The notes below the pieces were generated by a model. It saw only the letters and a program-made list of their open reading frames with translations, did not search any database and was not told the DNA's origin. A stretch of 12,197 nucleotides of DNA from assembly GCF_943912555.1 (NCBI RefSeq), contig NZ_CALTUR010000052.1:1-12197 (forward strand), given 5' to 3'. The stretch comes from an uncultured Streptococcus sp. GTDB lineage: Bacteria > Bacillota > Bacilli > Lactobacillales > Streptococcaceae. Shown piece by piece: positions 1-7,120 of the stretch. How positions within the stretch are numbered: position 1 is the first letter of the stretch; every line of letters begins with the position of its first letter. The position numbers and the translations under genes are program-made.

Positions 1-61
1 AAACTAAGAAAAAGAAGAAATAAACTAATCTATTAAGTACCTAGAAAGGAAAACTCTCAAA

Positions 62-754
62 TTGTCCTACAAATTCTTACTCTTCGATCTCGACCACACC
101 TTACTTGATTTTGATGCTGCTGAGGATGTGGCTTTGACGCAACTTCTAAGGGAAGAAGGAGTTGCGGATATTCAAGCCTATAAAGACTATTACGTTCCTA
201 TGAACAAGGCTCTCTGGAAGGACTTAGAGCAAAAGAAAATCAGTAAACATGAACTGGTTAACACGCGCTTTGCTCGTTTATTTGCTCACTTTGGACTGAA
301 GAAAGACGGTAGTTTTCTTGCCCAGCGTTATCAATTTTACCTCGCCCAGCAGGGACAAACTCTTTCGGGTGCTCATGAACTCTTGGATAGCCTCATTGAA
401 CGTGATTATGACTTGTATGCTGCGACAAATGGAATTACTGCCATTCAGACGGGACGTTTGGCTCAATCGGGTCTGGCACCTTATTTCAATCAAGTCTTTA
501 TCTCTGAACAGCTGCAAACACAAAAACCGGATGCTCTCTTTTATGAAAAAATTGGTCAGCAGATTGCAGGTTTTAGTAAAGAAAAGACGCTGATGATTGG
601 AGACTCTCTAACAGCCGACATTCAAGGTGGCAATAATGCTGGGATTGATACTATCTGGTACAATCCTCATCACTTTGAAAATCACACACAAGCCCAGCCG
701 ACTTACGAAGTCCATTCTTACCAAGATTTGCTGGAGTGTTTAGATAAACTGTAA
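62..754 (+). CDS. HAD-superfamily pyrimidine nucleotidase, YjjG/YfnB type
   Basis: A 230-residue cytosolic haloacid-dehalogenase-type phosphatase. Motif I is DLDHT with nucleophile D9 and acid/base D11. Motif II is T122 in AATNG. Motif III is K155 in QKPD. Motif IV is GDSLTAD with D181 and D186 for Mg2+. A helical cap (about residues 15-105) lies between motifs I and II, as in the YjjG/YfnB nucleotidases. Members of that family dephosphorylate dUMP, dTMP and non-canonical pyrimidine monophosphates. The start is a TTG: the FDLD motif begins seven residues later, no ATG or GTG lies upstream in frame, and an AAAGGA stretch sits at 45-50, a slightly long 11 nt away. A terminator overlaps its stop codon, so it is probably transcribed separately from ung. 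House-cleaning of abnormal pyrimidine nucleotides is inferred from family and neighbours; the exact substrate cannot be read from sequence. Confidence 0.88.
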   Translation: MSYKFLLFDLDHTLLDFDAAEDVALTQLLREEGVADIQAYKDYYVPMNKALWKDLEQKKISKHELVNTRFARLFAHFGLKKDGSFLAQRYQFYLAQQGQTLSGAHELLDSLIERDYDLYAATNGITAIQTGRLAQSGLAPYFNQVFISEQLQTQKPDALFYEKIGQQIAGFSKEKTLMIGDSLTADIQGGNNAGIDTIWYNPHHFENHTQAQPTYEVHSYQDLLECLDKL

Positions 755-779
755 AAAGTGGTTTAGACAGCCACTTTTT
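753..779 (+). terminator. Intrinsic terminator between the HAD gene and ung
   Basis: A perfect 9-bp stem (AAAAAGTGG at 753-761, CCACTTTTT at 771-779) encloses a 9-nt loop and ends in a T run. It overlaps the HAD stop codon at 752-754. The A/T arms are symmetrical, so it could also work on the opposite strand. The right arm ends two bases before the ung -10 hexamer. Confidence 0.8.
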
Positions 780-787
780 GCTATAAT
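779..787 (+). promoter_or_regulatory. Extended -10 promoter for ung-mutX-pyrC
   Basis: TGCTATAAT is a perfect extended -10 (TG at 779-780, TATAAT at 782-787). No good -35 is present at 17 bp, which the TG extension commonly offsets in streptococci. The predicted transcription start is near 794, giving a leader of about 22 nt before the ung start at 816. The promoter abuts the upstream terminator. Confidence 0.75.
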
Positions 788-815
788 AGAGGCAGTAAAA
801 ATGAAGGAGTTGGCT

Positions 816-1469
816 ATGGAACACTCGTCTTGGCATGCTTTGATTAAGGCGCAATTACCTGAGGGTTATTTTGGGAAAATCAATCAGTTTATGAATCAGG
901 TCTATGCTCAGGGTACTGTTTATCCACCTAAGGAAAAGGTTTTTCAGGCTCTCTTGACTACACCGCTTGAAGAAGTTAAGGTGGTGATTTTAGGGCAAGA
1001 CCCCTATCACGGGCCAGGTCAAGCGCAGGGCTTGAGTTTTTCTGTACCTGACTTTATTCCAGCTCCGCCATCCTTGCAAAATATCTTGAAAGAATTGTCA
1101 GATGATATTGGTATTAAGAAATCTCATGATTTGACATCTTGGGCTGAGCAAGGAGTCTTGCTTCTTAATGCTTGCTTGACTGTTCCTGCTGGTCAGGCCA
1201 ATGGTCATGCTGGGCAGATATGGGAGCCATTTATAGATGCTGTGATTCAGGTTGTTAATCATCTAGACAGGCCTGTAGTCTTTGTACTCTGGGGAGCTTA
1301 CGCACGTAAGAAGAAGGCCTTAGTTACCAATCCTCATCACTTGATTATCGAATCAGCCCATCCCAGTCCTTTGTCAGTTTATAGAGGATTTTGGGGTTCC
1401 AAGCCTTTTTCCAAGGCTAATGCATTCTTAACAGAAACAGGACAAGAGCCAATCGATTGGCTTAGATAA
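816..1469 (+). CDS. ung: Uracil-DNA glycosylase (family 1 UDG)
   Basis: Removes uracil from DNA to start base excision repair; cytosolic and monomeric. From the ATG at 816 the protein has 217 residues. The water-activating motif is [13 protein letters not shown] (catalytic D62), the uracil-recognition Asn lies in LLLN (N118), and the DNA-intercalation loop is [11 protein letters not shown] (H182). I chose the ATG at 816 because AAGGAG at 804-809 sits 6 nt before it. The in-frame ATG at 801 would place that ribosome site inside the gene and has none of its own. mutX follows after 9 nt, so the two are probably co-transcribed from the extended -10 promoter at 779-787. No residue expected for activity is missing. 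Confidence 0.97.
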   Translation: MEHSSWHALIKAQLPEGYFGKINQFMNQVYAQGTVYPPKEKVFQALLTTPLEEVKVVILGQDPYHGPGQAQGLSFSVPDFIPAPPSLQNILKELSDDIGIKKSHDLTSWAEQGVLLLNACLTVPAGQANGHAGQIWEPFIDAVIQVVNHLDRPVVFVLWGAYARKKKALVTNPHHLIIESAHPSPLSVYRGFWGSKPFSKANAFLTETGQEPIDWLR

Positions 1470-1478
1470 GGAGAAAAT

Positions 1479-1943
1479 ATGCCTCAGTTAGCGACGATTT
1501 GCTACATTGATAACGGGAAAGAACTACTCATGCTTCATCGCAATAAAAAGCCAAATGACGTCCATGCGGGTAAATGGATTGGTGTGGGTGGTAAGCTAGA
1601 GAGAGGAGAGACACCTCAGGAGTGCGCGGTGCGTGAAATCCTTGAAGAAACAGGGCTTAAAGCCCAGCCAGTTCTAAAAGGTGTTATCGCTTTTCCTGAA
1701 TTTACGCCAGATTTAGACTGGTACACCTATGTTTTTAAGGTGACGGAGTTCGAGGGTGACTTGGTTGACTGCAATGAGGGAACGCTAGAATGGGTTCCCT
1801 ATGATGAGGTTTTGAGTAAGCCGACTTGGGAAGGTGACCATACCTTTGTTGGGTGGCTTTTAGAAGATAAACCCTTCTTTTCAGCCAAGTTTGTTTATGA
1901 TGGGGATAAATTGTTGGATACCCAAGTTGATTTCTATGAATAA
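1479..1943 (+). CDS. mutX: Nudix hydrolase MutX, 8-oxo-dGTP diphosphatase
   Basis: A 154-residue Nudix protein that hydrolyses oxidised purine dNTPs such as 8-oxo-dGTP to the monophosphate, preventing A:T to C:G transversions. The complete Nudix box spans residues 38-60: G38, E44, then REILEETGL at 52-60 with metal-binding E53, E56 and E57. The start ATG follows AAGGAG by a few bases. It lies 9 nt behind ung and 12 nt ahead of pyrC, so it sits in the middle of an operon. The sequence closely resembles the pneumococcal MutX protein as I remember it, which supports both the symbol and the Mitis-group assignment. Confidence 0.93.
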   Translation: MPQLATICYIDNGKELLMLHRNKKPNDVHAGKWIGVGGKLERGETPQECAVREILEETGLKAQPVLKGVIAFPEFTPDLDWYTYVFKVTEFEGDLVDCNEGTLEWVPYDEVLSKPTWEGDHTFVGWLLEDKPFFSAKFVYDGDKLLDTQVDFYE

Positions 1944-1955
1944 AGGAGAATACAG

Positions 1956-3224
1956 ATGCTACTAATCAAAAATGGTCGTGTAATGGATCCCAAATCTGGT
2001 TTGGATCAAGTGTGTGATATTTTGGTTCAAGATGGGAAAATTATCAAAATTGCGCCTGAAATCAAAGAAAAAGGAGTAGACATCATTGATGCTACAGGTC
2101 TTGTAGTTGCTCCTGGTTTGGTTGATATCCACGTTCATTTCCGTGAACCTGGTCAGACCCACAAAGAAGATATCCATACGGGTGCGCTAGCAGCCGCTGC
2201 AGGTGGTTTTACAACTGTCGTCATGATGGCTAACACTAGTCCAACCATCTCTGATGTAGAGACTTTGCAAGAAGTTCTCCAGTCAGCTGCCAAAGAGAAG
2301 ATTAATGTTAAGACGGTTGCGACCATTACTAAAAACTTTAATGGCCAAGATTTGACTGACTTTAAGGCACTCTTAGAATCAGGTGCGGTTGGTTTCTCTG
2401 ATGACGGTATTCCACTTGAAAGTAGTAAAGTTGTCAAGGAAGCCATGGAAGAAGCCAAAAAGCTTAATACCTTTATTAGTCTTCATGAGGAAGATCCAGG
2501 TTTGAATGGGATTCTTGGCTTTAACGAAAATATTGCTAAAGAGCATTTCCATATTTGCGGTGCGACTGGGGTAGCTGAGTATGCTATGATGGCGCGTGAT
2601 GTCATGATTGCCTATGCAACTAAGGCTCATGTCCATATTCAGCATTTGTCTAAGGAAGAAAGTGTTAAAGTAGTGGAGTTTGCTCAAGGTTTGGGTGCGC
2701 AAGTCACAGCAGAAGTAGCGCCACAGCATTTTTCTAAGACGGAAGCGCTCCTTTTGACACAAGGTAGCAATGCTAAGATGAATCCGCCACTTCGTTTGGA
2801 ATCAGACCGTCGTGCCGTTATCGAAGGTCTCAAATCAGGCGTCATCACAGTTATCGCAACTGACCACGCGCCTCACCATGCGAATGAAAAAAATGTTGAG
2901 GATATTACCAAAGCGCCATCTGGTATGACTGGCTTAGAAACATCTCTATCTCTCGGTTTAACTTATTTGGTGGAAGCTGGTGAGTTGAGCTTGATGGAAT
3001 TACTCGAAAAGATGACCTACAACCCAGCCAAGCTTTACAATTTTGAAGCAGGTTACTTGGCTGAGAATGGTCCAGCAGATATCACTATTTTTGATGCTAA
3101 GGCTGACCGCCTTGTGAACTCCCATTTTGCTTCGAAAGCAGCTAATTCACCATTCATTGGTGAAAGCTTAAAAGGGCAGGTTAAATATACCATCTGTAAG
3201 GGACAAATTGTCTATCAAAACTAG
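1956..3224 (+). CDS. pyrC: Dihydroorotase (class I, metal-dependent amidohydrolase)
   Basis: Catalyses reversible cyclisation of N-carbamoyl-aspartate to dihydroorotate, step three of de novo pyrimidine synthesis. The 422-residue length matches class I bacterial PyrC. Visible metal ligands are the HxH pair H59 and H61 in [10 protein letters not shown], then H177 (SLHEED), H230 (HIQHLS) and D303 (ATDHAPH). The SDDGIP motif at 148-153 supplies the aspartate that bridges the metals in class I enzymes instead of a carboxylated lysine. MNPPLR (about 275-280) is the substrate-contacting loop. An AAAGGAG site precedes the ATG. It is unlinked here from other pyr genes and is coupled instead to mutX and ung. 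No pyrimidine-responsive attenuator is visible just upstream, so it probably follows the ung promoter. Confidence 0.95.
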   Translation: MLLIKNGRVMDPKSGLDQVCDILVQDGKIIKIAPEIKEKGVDIIDATGLVVAPGLVDIHVHFREPGQTHKEDIHTGALAAAAGGFTTVVMMANTSPTISDVETLQEVLQSAAKEKINVKTVATITKNFNGQDLTDFKALLESGAVGFSDDGIPLESSKVVKEAMEEAKKLNTFISLHEEDPGLNGILGFNENIAKEHFHICGATGVAEYAMMARDVMIAYATKAHVHIQHLSKEESVKVVEFAQGLGAQVTAEVAPQHFSKTEALLLTQGSNAKMNPPLRLESDRRAVIEGLKSGVITVIATDHAPHHANEKNVEDITKAPSGMTGLETSLSLGLTYLVEAGELSLMELLEKMTYNPAKLYNFEAGYLAENGPADITIFDAKADRLVNSHFASKAANSPFIGESLKGQVKYTICKGQIVYQN

Positions 3225-3230
3225 GTGGGA

Positions 3231-3262
3231 GTCTGCTCTATAAACTAGAAAAATAGAGAGAC
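3231..3262 (+). promoter_or_regulatory. Hairpin covering the ribosome site of the MATE gene
   Basis: GTCT-G-CTCTAT (3231-3241) pairs with ATAGAGAGAC (3253-3262) to give ten base pairs with one bulged G and an 11-nt loop. The right arm contains AGAGAG (3255-3260), the only Shine-Dalgarno-like sequence before the ATG at 3266. No T run follows, so it is not a terminator. A translational brake is inferred from the fold. Confidence 0.45.
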
Positions 3263-3265
3263 TAT

Positions 3266-4627
3266 ATGTATCAAACCCATCATTTTAAAGACAAATTTAT
3301 CTTATTTTTAAAGATATTTTTCCCTATCCTGATTTATCAATTTGCAAATTATTCTGCCTCCTTTGTTGATACGACTATGACAGGTCAATACAATACCATG
3401 GACTTGGCTGGTGTGTCTATGGCAACCAGTATCTGGAATCCTTTCTTTACATTCCTAACAGGAATTGTGTCAGCCTTGGTACCTATCATTGGTCACCATC
3501 TTGGTCGAGGCAAAAAGGAAGAAGTTACATCTGATTTTTACCAGTTCATCTATTTGGCCCTGGGTCTATCTGTGGTCTTGCTGGGGATGGTACTTTTCTT
3601 GGCACCACCAATCTTGAATCATATTGGGTTAGAAGCTCCAGTGGCGGCAGTAGCTGTTCGTTATCTCTGGTTTTTATCTATCGGGATTATCCCCTTGTTG
3701 CTCTTTAGTGTCATTCGTTCCTTGCTGGATTCGCTGGGGTTGACCAAACTGTCCATGTACCTCATGCTTTTGTTACTTCCTCTCAATAGTGTATTTAACT
3801 ATCTCTTGATTTTCGGAGCCTTTGGTGTTCCAGAATTAGGGGGTGCGGGCTCTGGTTTAGGTACTTCATTGGCTTATTGGGTCTTGCTGGGAATTTCTGT
3901 TCTGGTTTTATTTAAACAGGAGAAGCTCAAGGCTCTACATCTTGAGAAACGAATTCCGCTTAATATGGATAAAATTAAGGAAGGAGTTCGTTTAGGTCTG
4001 CCTATTGGAGGAACTGTCTTTGCGGAAGTTGCTATCTTTTCAGTGGTTGGCTTGATTATGGCTAAGTTCTCGTCCTTGATTATCGCTAGTCACCAGTCAG
4101 CTATGAACTTTTCAACTCTCATGTACGCCTTCCCTATGAGTATCTCATCAGCTATGGCTATTGTCGTTTCCTATGAAGTGGGAGCCAAGCGATTTGATGA
4201 TGCGAAAACCTATATTGGTCTAGGAAGATGGGCAGCTCTCATTTTTGCGGCCTTCACCTTAACCTTCCTTTACATTTTTAGGGGAAATGTGGCTAGTCTT
4301 TATGGTAACGACTCAGAATTTATCGATTTGACAGCGCGTTTTTTGACTTATAGTCTTTTCTTCCAGTTAGCAGATACCTTTGCGGCACCTCTTCAGGGAA
4401 TTTTGCGGGGGTATAAGGATACAGTTATTCCTTTTTACCTTGGTTTGGTTGGTTATTGGGGTGTAGCAATCCCAGTGGCTATGATCTTTGATTCCCTCAC
4501 AGATTTTGGAGCTTATTCTTACTGGATCGGTTTGATTACTAGTCTGATTGTGAGTGGGGCGCTCTACCGTTGGCGTTTAACTGTGATTATGAAGAGATTT
4601 GAATCTTTAGCAAAATCCAAACGATAA
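3266..4627 (+). CDS. MATE-family multidrug/cation antiporter
   Basis: A 453-residue integral membrane protein with about twelve hydrophobic helices, the usual MATE length and topology. The first half begins with PILIYQFANYSASFVDTTMTG, containing the conserved FVDT patch, followed by ALVPIIGHHLGRG. The second half repeats the pattern at about 240-310 (LGLPIGGTVFAEVAIF and AIVVSYEVGA). MATE proteins export cationic drugs, dyes or metabolites using H+ or Na+ gradients. The substrate cannot be told from sequence, and DinF-like alternatives remain possible. The gene starts 41 nt after pyrC and ends at a strong terminator, so it is probably the last gene of the ung operon. Its weak ribosome site lies in a hairpin. 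Confidence 0.9.
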   Translation: MYQTHHFKDKFILFLKIFFPILIYQFANYSASFVDTTMTGQYNTMDLAGVSMATSIWNPFFTFLTGIVSALVPIIGHHLGRGKKEEVTSDFYQFIYLALGLSVVLLGMVLFLAPPILNHIGLEAPVAAVAVRYLWFLSIGIIPLLLFSVIRSLLDSLGLTKLSMYLMLLLLPLNSVFNYLLIFGAFGVPELGGAGSGLGTSLAYWVLLGISVLVLFKQEKLKALHLEKRIPLNMDKIKEGVRLGLPIGGTVFAEVAIFSVVGLIMAKFSSLIIASHQSAMNFSTLMYAFPMSISSAMAIVVSYEVGAKRFDDAKTYIGLGRWAALIFAAFTLTFLYIFRGNVASLYGNDSEFIDLTARFLTYSLFFQLADTFAAPLQGILRGYKDTVIPFYLGLVGYWGVAIPVAMIFDSLTDFGAYSYWIGLITSLIVSGALYRWRLTVIMKRFESLAKSKR

Positions 4628-4653
4628 AAAGTTTGTGAAAAAATACTCTTGAT

Positions 4654-4690
4654 AAGAAAATCCCTTATTCCTATGGGGTTTTCTTTTTTA
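4654..4690 (+). terminator. Intrinsic terminator after the MATE gene
   Basis: AAGAAAATCCC (4654-4664) pairs with GGGGTTTTCTT (4675-4685) over 11 bp with one T-G wobble and a 10-nt loop, followed by TTTTTA. It closes the upstream operon and insulates it from the acoA promoter. Confidence 0.85.
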
Positions 4691-4716
4691 TTTTGTGAAA
4701 TTTCTTTTAGAAAAAC

Positions 4717-4735
4717 TTTGACAGTATTTGTCAAA
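4717..4735. promoter_or_regulatory. Dyad (candidate operator) over the acoA -35 box
   Basis: A perfect inverted repeat, TTTGACA-gtatt-TGTCAAA, has 7-bp arms and a 5-bp centre. The left arm contains the -35 hexamer and the right arm lies in the spacer, so a bound dimer would block RNA polymerase. I cannot match it confidently to a known regulator: it lacks the central CG of a CcpA cre site. The regulator is unknown. Confidence 0.5.
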
Positions 4736-4746
4736 AACGATAAAAT
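4718..4746 (+). promoter_or_regulatory. Consensus-like promoter of the acoABC-lpdA-lplA operon
   Basis: A perfect -35 TTGACA (4718-4723) and a -10 TAAAAT (4741-4746) are separated by exactly 17 bp. The predicted start is near 4753, giving a leader of about 28 nt before acoA. This is the strongest vegetative promoter in the window and suits a central-metabolism operon. Confidence 0.82.
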
Positions 4747-4780
4747 AGTAAGGTAAGAAGAAAGTTAGAAAGGCAAGAAG

Positions 4781-5749
4781 ATGTCAACTTTAGATAAAAA
4801 TCTTTTGCTAGAAATGTTCCGTAAGATGGAAGAAATCCGTCGTATGGACTTAAAAATTGCGCAATTAGTAAAGAAAGGGAAAGTGCCAGGAATGACGCAC
4901 TTTTCTGTTGGAGAAGAGGCAGCTAACGTGGGTGCTATGTTGGCTCTCAATCCAGATGATCTAATTACCTCAAACCACCGTGGTCACGGACAAGCTATTG
5001 CCAAAGGAATTGACCTCAATGGAATGATGGCTGAAATCCTTGGTAAATACACTGGAACCTGTAAAGGTAAAGGTGGATCTATGCATATTGCCGACCTTGA
5101 TGCTGGTAACCTTGGTGCCAATGGTATCGTAGGTGGTGGTATGGGGATCGCTGTTGGTGCAGCCCTCAGTCAACAAATACAACATACTGGAAAAATCGTA
5201 GTCTGCTTCTTTGGAGATGGTGCGACCAATGAAGGTGTTTTCCACGAAGCAGTAAACATGGCCTCTATCTGGAACCTGCCAGTCATTTTCTATTGCATTA
5301 ACAACGGTTACGGTATCTCTGCGGATATCAAGAAAATGACCAATGTAGAACATATCCATCAACGTAGCGCCGCTTATGGAATTCCTGGAATGTTCATCGA
5401 AGACGGTAACAATGTCATCGATGTCTATGAAGGATTTAAGAAAGCTGTAGATCATGTTCGTGGTGGCAATGGGCCTGTATTGATTGAAAGTGTTACTTAT
5501 CGCTGGCTTGGTCACTCATCATCTGACCCTGGTAAATATCGTACGCGTGAAGAAGTGGAGTTGTGGAAACAAAAAGATCCAATCGAAAACCTCCGCAATT
5601 ACCTTATTGAAAATAACATTGCAAGTGCCGAAGAATTGGAAAAAATCCAAACGCAAGTCAAGGAAGCAGTAGAAGCTTCTGTTAAATTTGCAGAGGAAAG
5701 TCCATTCCCACCGCTTGAATCAGCCTTTGAAGATATTTACGCAGACTAA
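4781..5749 (+). CDS. acoA: Thiamine-dependent E1 alpha subunit, pyruvate/acetoin dehydrogenase
   Basis: With AcoB it forms the E1 component, which decarboxylates pyruvate (or cleaves acetoin) and passes the acyl group to a lipoyl arm. The 322-residue protein shows the thiamine-diphosphate motif from GDG (145-147) to NN (174-175), the SNHRGHG histidines H66 and H69, and the GHSSSDP loop at about 244-250 typical of alpha subunits. An AAAGG site at 4769-4773 lies 7 nt before the ATG. It is first in the operon and 15 nt ahead of acoB. AcoA-type and PdhA-type E1 alpha are hard to tell apart by sequence. From general knowledge that pneumococci use this complex for acetyl-CoA, pyruvate is the likelier substrate. 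Confidence 0.93.
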   Translation: MSTLDKNLLLEMFRKMEEIRRMDLKIAQLVKKGKVPGMTHFSVGEEAANVGAMLALNPDDLITSNHRGHGQAIAKGIDLNGMMAEILGKYTGTCKGKGGSMHIADLDAGNLGANGIVGGGMGIAVGAALSQQIQHTGKIVVCFFGDGATNEGVFHEAVNMASIWNLPVIFYCINNGYGISADIKKMTNVEHIHQRSAAYGIPGMFIEDGNNVIDVYEGFKKAVDHVRGGNGPVLIESVTYRWLGHSSSDPGKYRTREEVELWKQKDPIENLRNYLIENNIASAEELEKIQTQVKEAVEASVKFAEESPFPPLESAFEDIYAD

Positions 5750-5764
5750 GGAGAAAGAGATAAA

Positions 5765-6757
5765 ATGGAAACAAAAACAATGTCCTTCCGTGACACCATT
5801 ATCCTTGCTATGTCTGAGGAAATGCGTCGCGATGAAAATGTATTCTTGATGGGAGAAGATGTCGGTGTCTTCGGAGGAGACTTCGGTACTTCTGTCGGAA
5901 TGCTTGAAGAATTTGGTCCAGAACGTGTCCGTGACTGTCCGATTTCTGAAGCTGCCATCTCTGGAGCAGCAGCAGGAGCAGCCATGACAGGACTTCGTCC
6001 CATCGTCGATATGACCTTCATGGACTTCTCGGTTATTGCCATGGACAATATCGTCAACCAAGCTGCTAAAACACGTTACATGTTTGGTGGTAAAGGTCAG
6101 GTTCCAATGACTGTTCGATGCGCTGCTGGTAATGGAGTTGGTTCTGCAGCCCAGCACTCCCAATCCTTGGAATCTTGGTTTACTCACATTCCTGGACTTA
6201 AGGTTGTGGCTCCAGGTACACCTGCTGACATGAAAGGACTGCTCAAGTCTTCTATCCGCGATAACAACCCTGTTATTATTCTTGAGTACAAGTCGGAATT
6301 TAACCAAAAAGGGGAAGTACCAGTTGATCCAGACTACACGATTCCACTTGGAGTCGGCGAAATCAAACGCGAAGGAACGGATGTAACAGTTGTTACTTAT
6401 GGGAAAATGCTCCGTCGTGTGATTCAAGCTGCTGAAGAATTAGCAGAAGAAGGAATTTCTGTTGAAATTGTTGACCCACGTACCCTTGTTCCGCTTGATA
6501 AGGATATCATCATCAACTCAGTGAAGAAGACTGGTAAGGTTGTTCTGGTCAACGATGCCCACAAAACAAGTGGCTATATCGGTGAAATTTCAGCTATTAT
6601 TTCAGAATCAGAAGCATTTGACTATCTAGATGCACCAATCCGCCGTTGTGCAGGAGAAGATGTGCCAATGCCTTACGCGCAAAACCTAGAAAATGCAATG
6701 ATTCCAACAGTTGAAAGTATCAAAGATGCCATCCGAAAAACATATAATAAAGAATAG
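5765..6757 (+). CDS. acoB: Thiamine-dependent E1 beta subunit, pyruvate/acetoin dehydrogenase
   Basis: A 330-residue transketolase-like beta subunit that completes the E1 heterotetramer. The N-terminal part has LMGEDVGVFGGDFG, with the conserved glutamate that activates the thiamine ring, and RVRDCPISEAAISGAA. The C-terminal transketolase domain starts near residue 205 (TDVTVVTYGKML) and contains VEIVDPRTLVPLD. AAGGAG overlaps the acoA stop codon and lies 11 nt before the ATG. Instead of joining acoC closely, as the other operon junctions do, it is followed by a 411-nt non-coding gap that holds a tandem structured RNA. No truncation is visible at either end. Confidence 0.94.
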   Translation: METKTMSFRDTIILAMSEEMRRDENVFLMGEDVGVFGGDFGTSVGMLEEFGPERVRDCPISEAAISGAAAGAAMTGLRPIVDMTFMDFSVIAMDNIVNQAAKTRYMFGGKGQVPMTVRCAAGNGVGSAAQHSQSLESWFTHIPGLKVVAPGTPADMKGLLKSSIRDNNPVIILEYKSEFNQKGEVPVDPDYTIPLGVGEIKREGTDVTVVTYGKMLRRVIQAAEELAEEGISVEIVDPRTLVPLDKDIIINSVKKTGKVVLVNDAHKTSGYIGEISAIISESEAFDYLDAPIRRCAGEDVPMPYAQNLENAMIPTVESIKDAIRKTYNKE

Positions 6758-6760
6758 GAT

Positions 6761-6780
6761 TACATAAGATAAGTTATGTA
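6761..6780 (+). other. AT-rich hairpin just after acoB
   Basis: TACATAA (6761-6767) and TTATGTA (6774-6780) form a perfect 7-bp stem with a 6-nt loop, 3 nt after the acoB stop codon. A T-rich stretch (TATTTTTAT) follows after a few bases. The stem has few G-C pairs, so it may be a weak terminator or a 3'-end stabiliser. It marks the left edge of the acoB-acoC gap. Confidence 0.35.
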
Positions 6781-6805
6781 AAACTATTTTTATCTGTATC
6801 AAGAA

Positions 6806-6920
6806 GAGTTGGTTCGATAATAACCGACAAAGGATTTAGTAAGTCTACATGGTTGGTTACTTGATAGTGGCAACCGTAGTAATTTGAGATACGTTTTGTA
6901 TCCAAGTTATTTGAAGAGTT
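6806..6920 (+). repeat. RNA unit A of the tandem pair
   Basis: Hairpin 1: 6808-6814 with 6822-6828, 7 bp, loop CGATAAT. Linker AGTAAGTCTAC at 6838-6848. Hairpin 2: GGTTG (6851-6855) with CAACC (6871-6875), a bulged G, then TTAC (6857-6860) with GTGG (6867-6870), loop TTGATA. Hairpin 3: TAATTTG (6880-6886) with CAAGTTA (6903-6909), a bulged A, then GATAC (6888-6892) with GTATC (6898-6902), loop GTTTT. Confidence 0.8.
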
Positions 6921-6931
6921 GCGACATGAGT

Positions 6932-7046
6932 GAGTCGAATCGATAATATTCGATGAATGAATTAGTAAGTCTACTAGGTTGACCGCCTAATAGCGGCAAC
7001 CGTAGCAACTTGAGATACGTGTTGTATCCAAGTTGCTTGTAGAGTT
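6932..7046 (+). repeat. RNA unit B of the tandem pair
   Basis: Hairpin 1: 6934-6940 with 6948-6954, 7 bp with different stem bases but the same loop, CGATAAT. Linker AGTAAGTCTAC at 6964-6974. Hairpin 2: GGTTG (6977-6981) with CAACC (6997-7001), a bulged A, then CCGC (6983-6986) with GCGG (6993-6996), loop CTAATA. Hairpin 3: CAACTTG (7006-7012) with CAAGTTG (7029-7035), a bulged A, then GATAC (7014-7018) with GTATC (7024-7028), loop GTGTT. Its stems hold more Watson-Crick pairs than those of unit A. Confidence 0.8.
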
Positions 7047-7076
7047 AAGCACGGGCTAAAAACTCAGAAAAAAGAT

Positions 7077-7120
7077 AAATCTCCTTGGCTTCATCGAAGC
7101 CATCGTCGATTTCCTATTTT
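7077..7120 (+). promoter_or_regulatory. Terminator-like hairpin between the tandem RNA and acoC
   Basis: TGGCTTC (7086-7092) and GAAGCCA (7096-7102) form a 7-bp stem with loop ATC. An outer stem, AAATC (7077-7081) with GATTT (7108-7112), extends it across an internal loop. CCTATTTTT follows. It could be a leaky terminator or the switching part of a leader. The T run starts several bases after the stem and is broken, so termination would be inefficient, and acoC must still be expressed. Confidence 0.4.

Larger units (their letters stand above)
6806..7065 (+). ncRNA. Tandem two-unit structured RNA in the acoB-acoC gap, class not recognised
   Basis: Two copies with a constant 126-nt offset and no gaps agree at about 91 of 115 positions (6806-6920 against 6932-7046, my hand count). 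Each forms three hairpins. Four stem pairs change on both sides and stay paired: G-C to A-T at 6812/6824, T-A to A-T at 6813/6823, A-T to G-C at 6859/6868, T-A to C-G at 6880/6909. Several others change between wobble and Watson-Crick. The wobbles are G-U only if read on the plus strand; the reverse strand would have A-C mismatches. A closing stem, GAGTT (7042-7046) with AACTC (7061-7065), follows the second unit. No long open frame fills the region. It may be a tandem riboswitch-like leader for acoC, an operon-derived small RNA or a processing element. I do not recognise the family. Confidence 0.75.

Noticed and set aside
801..815. Upstream ATG for ung
   Set aside because: The AAGGAG that serves the ATG at 816 would lie inside the coding sequence, and nothing resembling a ribosome site precedes 801.
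5720..6427. Long minus-strand open frame opposite acoB
   Set aside because: It is a shadow of the acoA/acoB coding frames with no ribosome site and a cysteine/histidine-rich composition typical of antisense frames. The same applies to the other antisense frames over pyrC, acoA, acoC, lpdA and lplA.
6808..6958. tRNA-like T-loop (GGTTCGA) in the tandem element
   Set aside because: No acceptor stem, anticodon arm or CCA-adjacent fold could be built. The match belongs to hairpin 1, and unit B does not keep it in the same form.
7070..7115. Coding-looking short frame on the minus strand in the acoB-acoC gap
   Set aside because: A short run of plausible residues is interrupted by a stop on entry and has no start or ribosome site.
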